Source: Pieris napi
Taxonomy: Eukaryota; Arthropoda; Insecta; Lepidoptera; Pieridae
Length of the DNA stretch: 64,000 nt
Direction: 5' to 3'
NCBI RefSeq assembly: GCF_905475465.1
Contig: NC_062255.1
Span: 3,844,001 to 3,908,000 of the forward strand
The notes under the pieces are model-generated. The model saw nothing but the letters and a program-made list of their open reading frames with translations. It searched no databases and had not been told where the DNA came from. This document shows, in pieces, positions 11,482 through 22,373 of the stretch. The translations under genes were made by a program, and so were the position numbers. Within the stretch, counting starts at the first letter, position 1; every line of letters begins with the position of its first letter.

Positions 11482-11861
11482 TAGTTTTATTATAAATAAG
11501 ATACAAATTTTTCTAAGACAATACAAACGAGTTAGTTGTGGACATACCAAAAATGCGTGGAGTTATACAATCGAGACTGGCATGCATTACTAACACAATA
11601 ATTTAGATAATTTAAACAATTGAAATTGAATTCTTAAATTTAAATATAATAAAAATGACGATTAATCTAAAGGTTACAACGGAGAATAGATTAGCAATTT
11701 GACTAACGTAACGAGCGTCCTTTAAGTCAAGCCGCCGCACGTGCCAGTCTGATGCAATGCCTCATTGAAGCATTGTTCATCATTAATCATCACATTTTCG
11801 TTGCTAAATACGAGTGTATCTTTGGGTTTGCCTTACTTGGTGTTGTCTATTATGGATAAAT
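11482..11861. other. Unique DNA upstream of the inverted duplication
   Basis: No feature recognised. Confidence 0.4.
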
Positions 11862-12642
11862 GGGTTTTTTATAACCCCATGCTTCAAAGTAAACAAGCAG
11901 CTTGATATGACTATATAAACATATGTAGATAGCGTAGTAAATCGAGCCATACATACATGATTATAATCTACTATTATATACATAATGAATGCAACCAGTG
12001 TTGGCCTAGTGGCTTGAGCGTGCGCAGTTCAACCCTAAGATTGTGCGTTCAAAACACGGCAATGGACTGAATGTGCGCAATTAAAACTCGTACGGCAAAT
12101 GGAAACACGAGGAGACCGGCTAGAAAAAACAGTAATCACGAAACTGTAACAGAAATCTGAGAGCTGCCTTGCGATTCTGTAACTCACTTTTCGAACTCAC
12201 ATAAACAATAAACTACAAGCTCCCCACCTTATGAGAATGCCAAATCTTAAAATGACTGCTTCACGACTGATTTTAGCGCGACCGCCGATGTGAAAACCGC
12301 TGTGTGAGTTCGAAAAGTGAGTTACAGAATCGTAAGGCAGCTCTCAGATTTCTGTTACAGTTTCGTGATTACTGTTTTTTCTAGCCGGTCTCCTCGTGTT
12401 TCCATTTGCCGTACGAGTTTTAATTGCGCACATTCAGTCCATTGCCGTGTTTTGAACGCACAATCTTAGGGTTGAACTGCGCACGCTCAAGCCACTAGGC
12501 CAACACTGATTGCATTCATTATGTATATAATAGTAGATTATAATCATGTTTGTATGGCTCTATTTACTACGCTATCTACATATGTTTATATATTCATATC
12601 AAGCTGCTTGCTTACTTTGAAGCATGGGGTTATAAAAAACCC
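11862..12642. repeat. Long near-perfect inverted duplication (about 340-bp arms)
   Basis: The left arm is 11862-12201 and the right arm is about 12303-12642, with about 100 bp between them. Arms match almost base for base from GGGTTTTTTATAACCCC at the outside to GAACTCACA at the inside. Differences noticed include GACTATATAAA against TTTATATATTC-type changes, CCAGTG against CACTGATT, and CGAGCC against GGCTCTA. Each arm carries the same S2 head fragment (GTTGGCCTAGTGGCTTGAGC) and the same unique flank. The centre is an M1 MITE whose own inverted ends sit at the fold point. Transcription of either strand would give a long hairpin RNA. Confidence 0.9.
12166..12345. mobile_element. M1 MITE at the centre of the inverted duplication
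   Basis: Starts GCCTTGCGATTCTGTAACTC and ends with its inverted copy GAGTTACAGAATCGTAAGGC. The interior carries CTACAAGCTCCCC and ATGACTGCTTCACGACTGAT. Both terminal repeats are present, so this is a near-complete copy of about 180 bp. The larger inverted duplication expands outward from its ends, suggesting that the MITE ends nucleated it. Confidence 0.8.
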
Positions 12643-13332
12643 TTTTAACAAAATTAAAAAAAAAAACAACGTGTCATTTTTACTTATTAGTTAGCTTCTA
12701 ATATGATTCGTCTATTTCTAATGTAAACCCATTGATCTAATACTATGTGAGCCGAAATAGATTTTTAGTTCAAGATATAAATGATCGAGATAAAATTCTA
12801 TTGAGCAACCAAGTTCCATATCTATTTACGTAATACATTACGGCCATTGTCTTTCATAGTGACATCTCTATGAGCGAATTCCGCGGTTTTGTAACCGATA
12901 AAATTTCGATCAATCTGATAACTTATATATACAATTGTTTTAACTTGGTAATATAAATAGTATAGAAATATGATTTTTACATGCATTTGAATTAGACAAA
13001 CGTGTAAATTAAACTATAATAAAACAGTCCCGAATGTTTACACTGGATTTAAAGGGGACAAAAATAATACTATTATTTTAAATCTGATCAAAATGTCCTT
13101 TAAATGTGATCTATATAATATGTATATTTTTTTAAAGATTTTAGCAATTATTATATATTACTATTAGTATGTATTACTATACCTATTATAATTATTATAT
13201 ACGTATTATTATTATTAAGCGTATATTTTGTACAATTGAAGTGATAGAAATCTACAGCTTTATTTAATTGTTTACTTTAATTTAGAATAAAATCTTGTCA
13301 TAAGACTTTGAAAAATGTTCTCTTTATGTTTA
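12643..13332. other. AT-rich DNA, nothing identified
   Basis: Contains a TATTATTA-rich patch around 13150-13210. No ORF or repeat was recognised. Confidence 0.5.
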
Positions 13333-13445
13333 ATCTCACCTGATGTTAAGTGATACCATCGCCCACGCTCACATTTCCAGAAGACTCACAAGTATGCTGG
13401 ACGGACCCTAAGTATAATTTGTTCAGAAATACTGTGGACAAATGG
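13333..13445 (+). repeat. R3 dispersed repeat, diverged copy
   Basis: CACCTGATGTTAAGTGATAC opens it, then CGCCCACGCTCACATTTCC and GGACCCTAAGTATAATTTG. The CTTTTAAGAATTGG block is deleted. Confidence 0.7.
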
Positions 13446-13898
13446 TTGGTGACACAAAATATAAATAACATGTCCTGTGTGTCTAATTCCGTAATAGTTT
13501 TTTCTAAAAGGCTATCTATAAAATGTTCACGAAATATATCTATTTGCCATTGGGACATATTAAGAAAGCCGCGGGCGTCAACTCATATAATATCGTAATA
13601 CATTAAGATAATTGATAACTTTTATTTTCTTTCAAAAAATCCGGTAGCGGTGCTTAATGCGTGCGTGGGAGTTGATGTATTGTTTACAGATTGTCGTACA
13701 GCCATGTTGACAGGTATCATAATCTCAATGCTAAAATAAAATACTCACGTACGCATTTTATACACAACTAAAAACGGGAAATTTGATTCTTAATTTAATT
13801 GAATCTGTGGATTTTGAAATTGTTTTGGATCTTCATTTGTAATTATTGTTATTATTGTCGTGATACAGATGTGCTGAACTTAATTTATTTTATAAGTA
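13446..13898. other. AT-rich spacer
   Basis: Nothing identified beyond short open frames without protein-like composition. Confidence 0.4.
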
Positions 13899-15163
13899 GG
13901 GGAGACCGGGTACAAAAGTAACACTTTGTACTTCACACTTGATTTTTGGCTAGGTTTTAATATTGTCATTAAATTAATATAACCATATATAAATTCAGTT
14001 TATGTTCTTTACACTAGCAGCTCGATTTATTTTACTATGGTGTGTTTTATATGAATAACAGAGAGTTAAAAAAAAAACGTCAGTTGTTACTTTCGACCAC
14101 GTAGGCAGGTCGAAAGTAACAAGAAGTAGAGGTTGGTAATTAATACAATATTATATGTAATACTTGTTTATTATCAACAAGTATTTATGTAAAAAGTAAA
14201 AGTTCTGCATTCTGCATCCATCCACTAGCATTGCCAGCTCCGGCACAACCAACAGGACCCTCAAGTATCATGTGGTCTTGGAATTGTTTCAATGGGAATA
14301 CGAAAAAAGGAGGTATGTGTCCTCCTTGAGCATTAATCGCAACAGCAACAGTTACTAATCTTCCACGTTCTGCTGCGGTTACTGCACCTTTTTGTTCAGT
14401 TCCTTTTTGAGCAACAATCGTGCTAAGTTTTTGGACAGTGGACCCCTGTCTCATCCATATTCCAGATATCTTTTGGCTCAAATTTGTACCTATAAATTAC
14501 CTCAGCAAGATTATCAAAAAATTTGCTCACATTATGTTCGTTGAAACTCTAAGATCTCAAACAGAGGCTCGGGTGCCGTTTTAAAAAACCCGTCAACCAT
14601 TCATTACCAGCCATTTGACTATCGTGCCACCTTTCAGAAAAAAAAATATCCACCGCTTTTCTATACACTTATGTGTCGTGTAGTTGTTCTTATACGTTGT
14701 CGCGGCATTCTGTTGGAGTAAAGGTAATTAAATCATTACGGGGACAAAAGTAACTTGTTACTTGTGTACCCATAGGACTATGTTACTTTTGTACCCTTCC
14801 TCATTTTTGTTGAAACATGAAATATAACCTTAGAACGGAACGTGCTAAACAAAAACAAATTTAAACAATGTACAATCAATCCGATCAAAAATAGATATGC
14901 AAACATTCAGATTACTACCATCCTTTTACGACTATGTAAACATTAAATAACAAAATATCGAAAAACTTACTTTTGGTTTGTAAAAACACTTAGTATCCTC
15001 TCACACAATCTAACAGTGCTTGAAGTACGCGGCGACTAACTACAAGTGAGGGGGGTGCTCTCAGCTATCGCCTGACGGCGGCGAAGCTGTGTTCGACCAT
15101 TGGATGAATCTAGAGAGCATTTGTTACTTTCGACCCGCCGTTACTTTTGTACCCGGTCTCCCC
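13899..15163 (-). mobile_element. Pogo-like (Tc1/mariner superfamily) DNA transposon, decayed
   Basis: The inverted ends GGGGAGACCGGGTACAAAAG match at both termini (right end CTTTTGTACCCGGTCTCCCC is split only by drift), each flanked by TA at 13897-13898 and 15164-15165. At 1265 bp it is shorter than the usual 2-3 kb. It holds a broken minus-strand transposase (14185-14680). Positions 14736-14800 carry extra GGACAAAAGTAAC and TGTTACTTTTGTACCC motifs, internal copies of the end sequence that could be transposase-binding sites. Confidence 0.9.
14185..14680 (-). pseudogene. Pogo/Jerky-type DDE transposase fragment
   Basis: Reading leftward, the first frame has MAGNEWLTGFLKRHP, the end of the CENP-B-like DNA-binding region. 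The next has NEHNVSKFFDNLAEVIYRYK and then PKDIWNMDETG, which holds the first catalytic aspartate. A frameshift follows. The next frame (14185-14481) reads STVQKLSTIVAQKG, AVTAAERGRLVTVAVAINAQ and GGHIPPFFVFPLKQF, the core of the DDE_1 endonuclease family, and ends near NASGWM. The C-terminal aspartates and the N-terminal helix-turn-helix are lost. At least one stop and one frameshift make it a pseudogene. Confidence 0.88.
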
Positions 15164-15959
15164 TACTACAATGAACTCAAAACAAATATTAAGTTCACTA
15201 TTAAGTAGGAATAAACACAAAAATACAACCAATTATTCTTCTTCGACATTATTCTGCATTTCAAAATCTAAATTACGCCATTTTCCGAATATTGTGGGTT
15301 TATTTTGTCGATTCGAAAGCTTTGTTTAAATACGTTCTTTGAATTGAGGGAAGAGTTTATTTTTTTAAATGTTGGACGAGACAACAACAATATGAACATT
15401 TTGTGTTTGATTTTTTTTGCTATATTTTATTTTTTCTTAAAGTTCTTAATGTTTTTGGCACTGAGACAAATACAAAAAAATAAAAACTATAAAAATCGGT
15501 CCAGCCGTTCTTTAGTTATAAGTGCTTAAAAAAACCCGATTTTGTCTAATATATACATTAGTTAACTTAAATAAAACACTTATATAATTGATTCTGAGAT
15601 TACGTGACTTAAAAAATATTGTATGCAATTGTAAGGATTACGAATGAAGGGTACACTTAAATTTTTAAGCATGTATGTTTCGGTGTAAGACGTCTCCAAA
15701 ACAAAGCTACATTTTAAGTATTTTAAAGTTAAATAAACTTTTTCGTCTATATAAATTTTGTATTTAAGTATCTATTGTAAGTAAATTATACTATTTAAAT
15801 AGTGAATAAATTACGCGCTTGCAAGAACACACATTTTGTGTGTGTTTCTATTTGTTGGTTGCCTGAAATCGAACACTTATAAGACCGGCTCACGCACTAC
15901 TATAGATATATACATAGGTAACATACTTTCTTATTGCTAAAATTTTATTAATAAGAAAC
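15164..15959. other. AT-rich DNA, nothing identified
   Basis: Two short open frames (15147-15329, 15305-15529) have low-complexity, AT-driven composition. No repeats were recognised. Confidence 0.5.
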
Positions 15960-15974
15960 TCTTCTCCCTCTTTA

Positions 15975-16205
15975 ATCGAGCTTTAGTCTGAGCGTCGTGG
16001 TCAGCAACGAAGCAGACTATCTGTTTCCACCGGTTTCTGACCAGCGCCTGTCTTCTGACAGTGAACAGTTTTGAGGACGATGAGTCTTTTACTTGATCGG
16101 TCTATCTGGTTGATGAACTGCCACGTGATCTTTTGCCTTCTGTGTTAACAACCACGATCAGTTTCTCCAAGTTCATTCTTTGCATTCTATGACCGAAATG
16201 AGATA
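15975..16205 (-). pseudogene. LINE ORF C-terminus, minus strand
   Basis: The complement reads DQVKDSSSSKLFTVRRQAL then RNRWKQIV and ends near DHDAQT, matching in order the copy at 58354-58482, which reads RNRWKQIV and DDHDPQT. The pattern is the extreme C-terminus of an insect LINE reverse-transcriptase ORF. It is 5'-truncated and degraded. Confidence 0.65.
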
Positions 16206-17039
16206 CAAGAAACTCCTAAATCTATGTAAATAGGCAGCATATCACACATTGCAAATTGATGGGGTGATTATAGTTAACATAACTATTAAATAGAGGAAGA
16301 AATTAATAAATTACATCCCGTTGCCCCTGGAGTAATGTTAGACCAGTGGTTAAACGTGCAATTTTAAATTCTGTGGTCGTGTTGAACCCCGATTGTGAAC
16401 CAATAAGAAACCAGTATAAAGAAACATATTTTTACATCATTTACACTTTGTAATCCGACGAAATATCGACGATGTACATATGATAGGAACTGCGTATATT
16501 ATTTATACTTTTTTTCATTCAAGAAAACAACAAAAATAAAATTTTATATTCAGCCTGATCGCTTAGGTATAAGCAATTTCTTCCAGGCAACTTGTGCTTT
16601 TCATAATAAAAACTATTAAATATACATAGCTCCATATATCTCTCCTGGATCAATGGAGAAGACACAGAAAAGTGTTTCTATGACCTAAAGTACCCCTTAG
16701 GACTTTACAAGCATCGGCTACTTAGAAATAATTGTTTCAATTTTTTTTATTAAAAACCGTACAGATTAATTGTAGACTCCTGTGTTAAATCACCCCCAGT
16801 TTCACCCCAATAAACATGAAGGGATATCGAAAAATAACCGTTGAATCAGATTAAGCTAAAAATAGCCAGGAATTTGCTTAATCGCTGAACAATGAAGGAA
16901 GCCATTGAAAACTGGGTGTAATGCAGAAAGTTGTTTAGATTTACTATATAATTAATATAGTGCAGCCATTTCGTTAGTGCATTTAATGCCCGTGCCGCAT
17001 TAAACCTATTATTGTAATGGCAATATAAATTTTAATAGA
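16206..17039. other. AT-rich DNA with a possible tRNA-like SINE fragment
   Basis: Positions 16330-16400 hold GTTAGACCAGTGGTTAAACG and, 40 bases later, GTCGTGTTGAACCCCG, arranged like the A and B boxes of a degenerate tRNA-derived SINE head. There is no recognisable body. The rest shows nothing. Confidence 0.4.
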
Positions 17040-18000
17040 ACATCGCTGCAGAATGTCTGCACCTCACGATCGTCATAATTCAAAAATATTCTATACGACA
17101 GCTAACATCAACAGAAAAATGATTAGAATTTATCATTCCCTTTTTGCTGGGCTCTCGTAATATATACATACTATTTGCAACTTTTAATCGTAAAATTTAA
17201 TAGGAACAAGGAATTCATTTAATTGCAACGTCCATTGAGAGCTGTCGGTCTTTGGGAGCTTGACAGAAGGCTTAATAAAGTATCGGATGTAAATGGAACA
17301 GCGCTCGAGGCTAGGGCGGGGTTTGGACAACACTTTCATATTATTACGGTCGCATTGCACGCACACAGACACGCCGCACACAGATTAGACCGACATTGGA
17401 CGTGCGCACGCGATCCGAGCACTTTCAATAATTCGTTAGCTAAATCATTAGGAGATGTAATACTGCGGTATTGTAATACGTGTTTATGGTTATTTAAATG
17501 ATTTATTTTTATTGATTGTTTTTGTCTTGTTGCGAGACAGAAAATAATGACGGCTGTATGAATAAGGCTACTATTATGCCGCGATTGCGAAGGTAATATC
17601 ACTGTGTAATTTGAGTGTTTGGTAATGGAATCTGTAACGAGAAAATGAGTTGTCAAGTTGGTTAAGTCAACGCATTCATCATGTAACATTGTGGCCGTGT
17701 GTAGACAAGTTTGGACGGCCGCTGATACGAGAAATGAATTATGCAAAATTGTTATGAGTTTATTCGTGATAATTGACTATTAAATTGGTGATAGATTAGT
17801 TGAGTTCATTCGAACAAGCGCGTTATAAAACTCTCACCAGAACGGTGAAATATGAATGAACGCTTTGATGCTTTAGCGTCGGAAAAGTGAATCTGTTTGA
17901 CAATGATCCCATTCATTCATCATACAACTCTTTGTATTTGTAATGTCATTGAAGTTATTTGAATCAAATGATAACTTACCTATACAAAGATTATATTACT
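17040..18000. other. Repeat-free, CpG-containing unique stretch
   Basis: For about 950 bases none of the window's repeat families appear and local GC rises (17220-17420), with CpG-rich motifs such as ACGTGCGCACGCGATCCG. The longest frame (minus 17336-17746, 136 codons) has no protein-like pattern. The stretch could be a conserved regulatory block or an unrecognised exon. I infer function only from composition. Confidence 0.3.
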
Positions 18001-18182
18001 AAACGTGAAGTTTGCGAATGGAAGTTTAATCACATTATTTATGGGTGTAATAAATAAAATCAACATATATAAATTTAGAGACTTTCGCTTGATCTTTCTT
18101 AATAATATTTAAAATAAAATTGTAAAGCTTAAAAGCTTTCAGTTACTAACGTACAAAGCGTAAGCGTGAATTCTATTCAATT

Positions 18183-18530
18183 CAATTCAAAGCCTTTATT
18201 TCAACTAATACAAGAGAAAATTTACAAAGTATAAATGTATATAAAAAAAAAGTTCTTTAAGAAGGTTTTGTTGCACAGCTGTCCTCTTGTACAGCTTGCC
18301 TTTGTGGCACAAAAGCCTCCTCCAGCTGTTTCCAGTGATTCCTATCCCTGGCAAGTCTTTGCCACAGAGGACCAGTGGCTTTTTTAAAGTCATCAGCCCA
18401 CCGCGCACATGGTCTTCCTCTCTTTCGCTAGGTGTTGTAGCGAGGTGTCCATTGAGTGACTTTTTTCGACCATTTCGCTCTCTGACCTCTGAGTAGGTGT
18501 CCTATCTCAATTTAAGCCTTTTGGCTCTGG
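18183..18530 (-). pseudogene. LINE 3' end with reverse-transcriptase C-terminus
   Basis: The complement, read with frameshifts, gives a GPLWQRLARDRNHWRQLEEA pattern followed by CATK-like residues, the standard C-terminus of many insect LINE polymerases. An A-rich 3' tail follows with AAAGGCTTTGAATTGAATTG at 18179-18200. Positions 18395-18500 extend the coding remnant upstream. The frame is broken. Confidence 0.75.
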
Positions 18531-19430
18531 TCAAGCGTGAATTAGTTGTTTGAAAAAAATTGACAATAACTGTTGTAAACAAAAAAATTACGTAAACCTA
18601 ATTGCGTAATCGTTTATGAAACTGCAACTACAGCTTTTCTCGTATACCCATATTAGTAATTGATGCCACTGCACCGTCAAAAATTTTCCAATTATAAATA
18701 TACAGGGTGTAAAAAAGTCACTTTTCTGTCATCTTCACACTGGCAACACCGCGCACCCTTTCATTACGCTCGCATGTCAGTCCATCAGCGATTATTGCAA
18801 TTATTTAAATTCACACCTTCGAAAAAGTATTTCGACTTTAATATTTCGTAAGCGCAAGGAAATGACGTCTCATTCGAAAGGTATAATTAGGGACAACCTT
18901 CGGCCCAGGGTTGGACCAGATTTATGCGCTTCGGACACTACGACGCGATAATTGTCCGATGTTTCGACATGTATTATGTTCCAAATCCTCGCAATTAATT
19001 AAACGCACGCGTCGATGAAGGTCTGACGTGTCAGCGCACGATTTTAAAGAATGTAGTAGCGAGACAACACAAAAAATATTCAAATTCTTAAAATATTAAT
19101 CTATTTAAAGTTATTAGTATGCTAAGCTAGCTTAGCACAGCTCTCAAATGAACACATTAGAATTGTTAATTTTTATCGTATGACAAAAACATTTTTAAAA
19201 ACCTAAAACCAACTCAATATGGCATGCAGTATAGTTGTCATTACCAGTTTGATTTATAAATTATATTATTATGAATACATAATTAGTAAAGTTAAGTATT
19301 GTGTATATCATATCACGAACATAAGCTTTTTACAACATAATAATTTAAAATTAGGGTGCTTTTTCGATATTAATTCAAAATAAGGTGAAAAAATTAATAT
19401 TTCAAATCCAATAAATTACAGCGGATTTAG
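18531..19430. other. Unique DNA with a CpG-rich block at 18845-19045
   Basis: Positions 18845-19045 contain several CpG-rich motifs (TTATGCGCTTCGG, CTACGACGCGATAATTG, ACGCACGCGTCGATG) and no known repeat. Positions 18702-18712 hold TACAGGGTGT, similar to mariner ends, with no partner found. No gene was recognised. Confidence 0.4.
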
Positions 19431-20164
19431 GACATATAATGGTAAGTTTTCACCAAATTTCATGGAATTTTTTTTTTTTTGTAAAATTGAAAAATAAAAA
19501 ACCAAAATCTTGGTTTCATGAATTTTTCACATACATTTTGAGGTTATGTGAAAAAAGTGTAAACACAAAAGTTTTAGATGTTTTATTATCTACAACTTTG
19601 CCATTTGACTTTTTTCCATGGGACTTTTAGTTTTGCCGGAAATCGAGATAAGCCGTTTTTTACCCTTCCCGACCTCAGATCGCCCGTAAATTTTCCTTTC
19701 GTTTTTATAATATACTCCTCCTTTTCCAAAACATCCTACTATTCTTTTTTTACTTTTTATTATTTTTAAAGGCTTCTACCCTGGTCTATAATACTTGGCA
19801 GTATTGGCAAACCCTACCAGATCGAAAATATAGACTGCTGCATTCAAAATATTTTAAAATAAGAACGTGTTAAGTAATTCCATGCTACTTGTTGCTTCCG
19901 CGTAATTTACCCTTATATAGGCCACTACAAAGCTGGACGTGATATAGTCCGTCCAGTGGCTATTAATTCCCATGTCGCCTTGGGCACGCCTAGGGCTTTA
20001 ACCCTTGTCGCAATATGCACGAGAACATAGTGATAATGAATGTAGGTATAGTATAATCGTAACCCTCCCTTTCACTGTTGCAATAGTGCACTAGTTATAG
20101 TAACGACTAAGGGATATTTGATTTAATCTAGAATTATAATAACTAATAGTTTTTTTTTAATTTG
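19431..20164. other. AT-rich sequence of transposon-like style, unclassified
   Basis: The stretch contains homopolymer T and A runs and phrases such as CTACAACTTTGCCATTTGAC, of a kind common in large non-coding transposable elements. No partner copy or terminal repeat was found, so no element is called. The short frames at 19439-19769 are not genes. Confidence 0.3.
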
Positions 20165-20340
20165 AACCAGCTGCCCACTGAAGTATTACCGAACCAATTC
20201 TACTTGGGGTCCTTCAAGAAAAGAGTGTAGCAATTCTTGAAAAGTCGGCAACGCACTTGCGAGTCTTTTGGCAATGTGAGTGGCCATGGACAGTATCACT
20301 TAACATCATATGAGCCTCCTGCCCGTTTGCCTCCTATTAC
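20165..20340 (-). repeat. R3 dispersed repeat, minus copy
   Basis: Reads ACCGAACCAATTCTACTTGG, GGTCCTTCAAGAAAAGAG, CAATTCTTGAAAAGTCGGCA and, at its right end, CACTTAACATCATATGAGCC and TCCTGCCCGTTTGCCTCC. It is close to full length. Confidence 0.85.
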
Positions 20341-20764
20341 AAAAAATATATATATTTATATATTGTAACTACAGTAATACATTATTTACGATACTTTTGA
20401 CTTGCACAAAAGTTTTTAACACCAATAAATTAGGGTGTCTTGTCCCTGTTGCTACAAAAAGCTCAGGCCGATTTAAGAAGAATCGAAAGAAGTGGTTGTC
20501 GATTCGATCGACTGTATTTTTTAATTATTAATATAAGTGCTCTCAAATACCTGCTTCTTCCTTTTGCCTAATTTCAGCGGAACGCTTATTAATCTCCAAT
20601 GTATTACTGACCGGTTTGATTATCTCTATCTATGAAAAACATTGTCTCTAAGCGTATTCTATAAAGTGTACTAGCATTGTGCTGAAGAGTTGTTTGGTTT
20701 GATTCCTTCTGTCTCATTTCATCACCGTACGAGCATAATTCATTGGCATCATTATCCGCTTCAC
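20341..20764. other. AT-rich spacer
   Basis: Nothing identified. Confidence 0.4.
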
Positions 20765-20935
20765 AAGACATTTATTGCGAACTAGCGGAATCGAGTCCCG
20801 GTGGGGGTCTTTTAACTGTCCAAAACAGAGAGCATATTCCTCCCTCAAAGGCCGGCAACGGATCCACTGGGATGGGTGTCCAAGGGCTGCTATGATGACG
20901 TAGGATCGTTTCCGACCTATGCTATATCAAAATAT
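20765..20935 (-). repeat. Repeat H copy (GCCGGCAACG / GCAGCCCATGG family)
   Basis: Contains CAAAGGCCGGCAACG and GGATGGGTGTCCAAGGGCTG, the complement of the CAGCCCATGGACACCC and GTTGCCGGCCTTTGAG blocks at 63482-63526. The fragment at 30247-30300 matches the same core. Confidence 0.6.
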
Positions 20936-22058
20936 TTGCTGAACACTTGCAAGAGTTTGTAATTAAAATATATTTTATGTTATATTTATTTTTGTATCCT
21001 GGCACTCGTGGCTCAGAAGAAAATACTTGTATAATGTAGATTCATTTCTAGTTCAACAGGACCAACGCCTTATCATACTTAACATACATAGAAAATAAGA
21101 CAATAAAATATCTGTTATCCATTATTAACAAAGACTAAGTCACTCTTTAAGTCCTACAGTTTTAAATTATAACAGTTAACGAAAATATGCAAAAACTTTG
21201 TACAGGCATTTTTTCATGATATTTTTAAATACGGAAAATACTTAATTCCTCATTAGATAGATTATAAGAAATTGAGGAAGTTGTTTGCTGTCAATCCAAA
21301 GCTAATTAATGTATTTTCTAGATAAACTTAAACCAAAACAGTCGTGCATAATTAAAAAGTAATTAAAATATTGCATTTGAATAAGCAATAAATACTAAGT
21401 GCATTTGGTCTACTTTATTGTCAAGGCTTGCAAGTACGTAGCCGTCCTTTTAGTGATAAAATTGTTTCCTATTAGAACCTATGTGAATCATCTTAACCGA
21501 AATGTACGACCTTATTATATATAGACTCGTTTTCACATATAAAGCTTTCTATTAAAGGGGAGAATAGGCACTCCCCTGAAGTTTAGTTTCTTGGTGACGG
21601 ACCTATCAGACGGTGACGGTGACGGTCTCATAAAAACCTATAGTACAAAATATTAATCGTATGAATGGAACATATTCTCTTCTCATTCGGGTTCTAGTTA
21701 TTAAACCAACGGGTTGCATCTGAGCCAGGTAGTTAATATATAATAATAAACTGGACTATAAATACAGTGAATGTACACTGATAACAGATAAGGCTTGTGA
21801 CGAGGCTGTACTGTATATCTAGTGATAGAACGTTTCGTTGCGAAATTGGAGCGGCAACGAGCACGAGCTGTTCCAGAGTAGATGTAATAGCTACTAAACA
21901 GCGGTAAAAGAAAGCTACGTAGAAATAACGTAAAAGTGGCGCTACAATCCTTGATCTCACGTTTCTATCTATGTTTAGTGACCATCTTTTTAAATAAACA
22001 AACAAAATAATTATTGCGCAGGGAGAGAAATTTGGAAATTTAAAAAAAATATATATAA
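20936..22058. other. AT-rich DNA, nothing identified
   Basis: Includes GACGGTGACGGTGACGG, a small tandem repeat at 21611-21627. No gene or element was recognised. Confidence 0.5.
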
Positions 22059-22199
22059 AAAAAATTACATCAAAGTTTAGCTGACCCTTGGATTAGAAGA
22101 TGCGTTAACACAGCCATTGCTCCATCTTCAACAAATGGCGATGATGTGGTGCCTTACAGAACCCTTACTAGACAAGAAAAAAAACAGATACTCATATAG
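22059..22199 (+). pseudogene. Possible coding fragment, unidentified
   Basis: A 46-codon frame without an ATG ends at TAG (22197-22199). It reads LADPWIRRCVNTAIAPSSTN then GDDVVPYRTLTRQEKKQ. The composition is unusually protein-like for this AT-rich surrounding. I do not recognise the family. It may be a decayed retrocopy or exon, or chance. Confidence 0.2.
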
Positions 22200-22222
22200 C
22201 ACACTAACATCATTTTAAGTAT

Positions 22223-22373
22223 GTAATATTTATTATACTTACATTTATGAGACGATCACCAATTACCCGCATATAAAGAAAAGTCCATTGGTACGTGATT
22301 GACAACGCGTGATTCGAACTCACGACTTGGTTGAGAAGGAACGTTTAGGCCAACAGTGTTCTCTCTCACTCAG
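22223..22373 (-). repeat. S2 SINE, diverged partial copy
   Basis: Holds AAAGTCCATTGGTACGTG, then GTGATTCGAACTCACGAC (B-box complement) and GTTTAGGCCAACAGTGTTCT (A-box complement). The tail beyond the ATTGGT block is missing. Confidence 0.7.

Noticed and set aside
17336..17746. 136-codon open frame on the minus strand, one of the longest in the window
   Set aside because: No domain, signal peptide or codon pattern is visible, and it overlaps open frames in other phases. It fits chance in a GC-richer patch.
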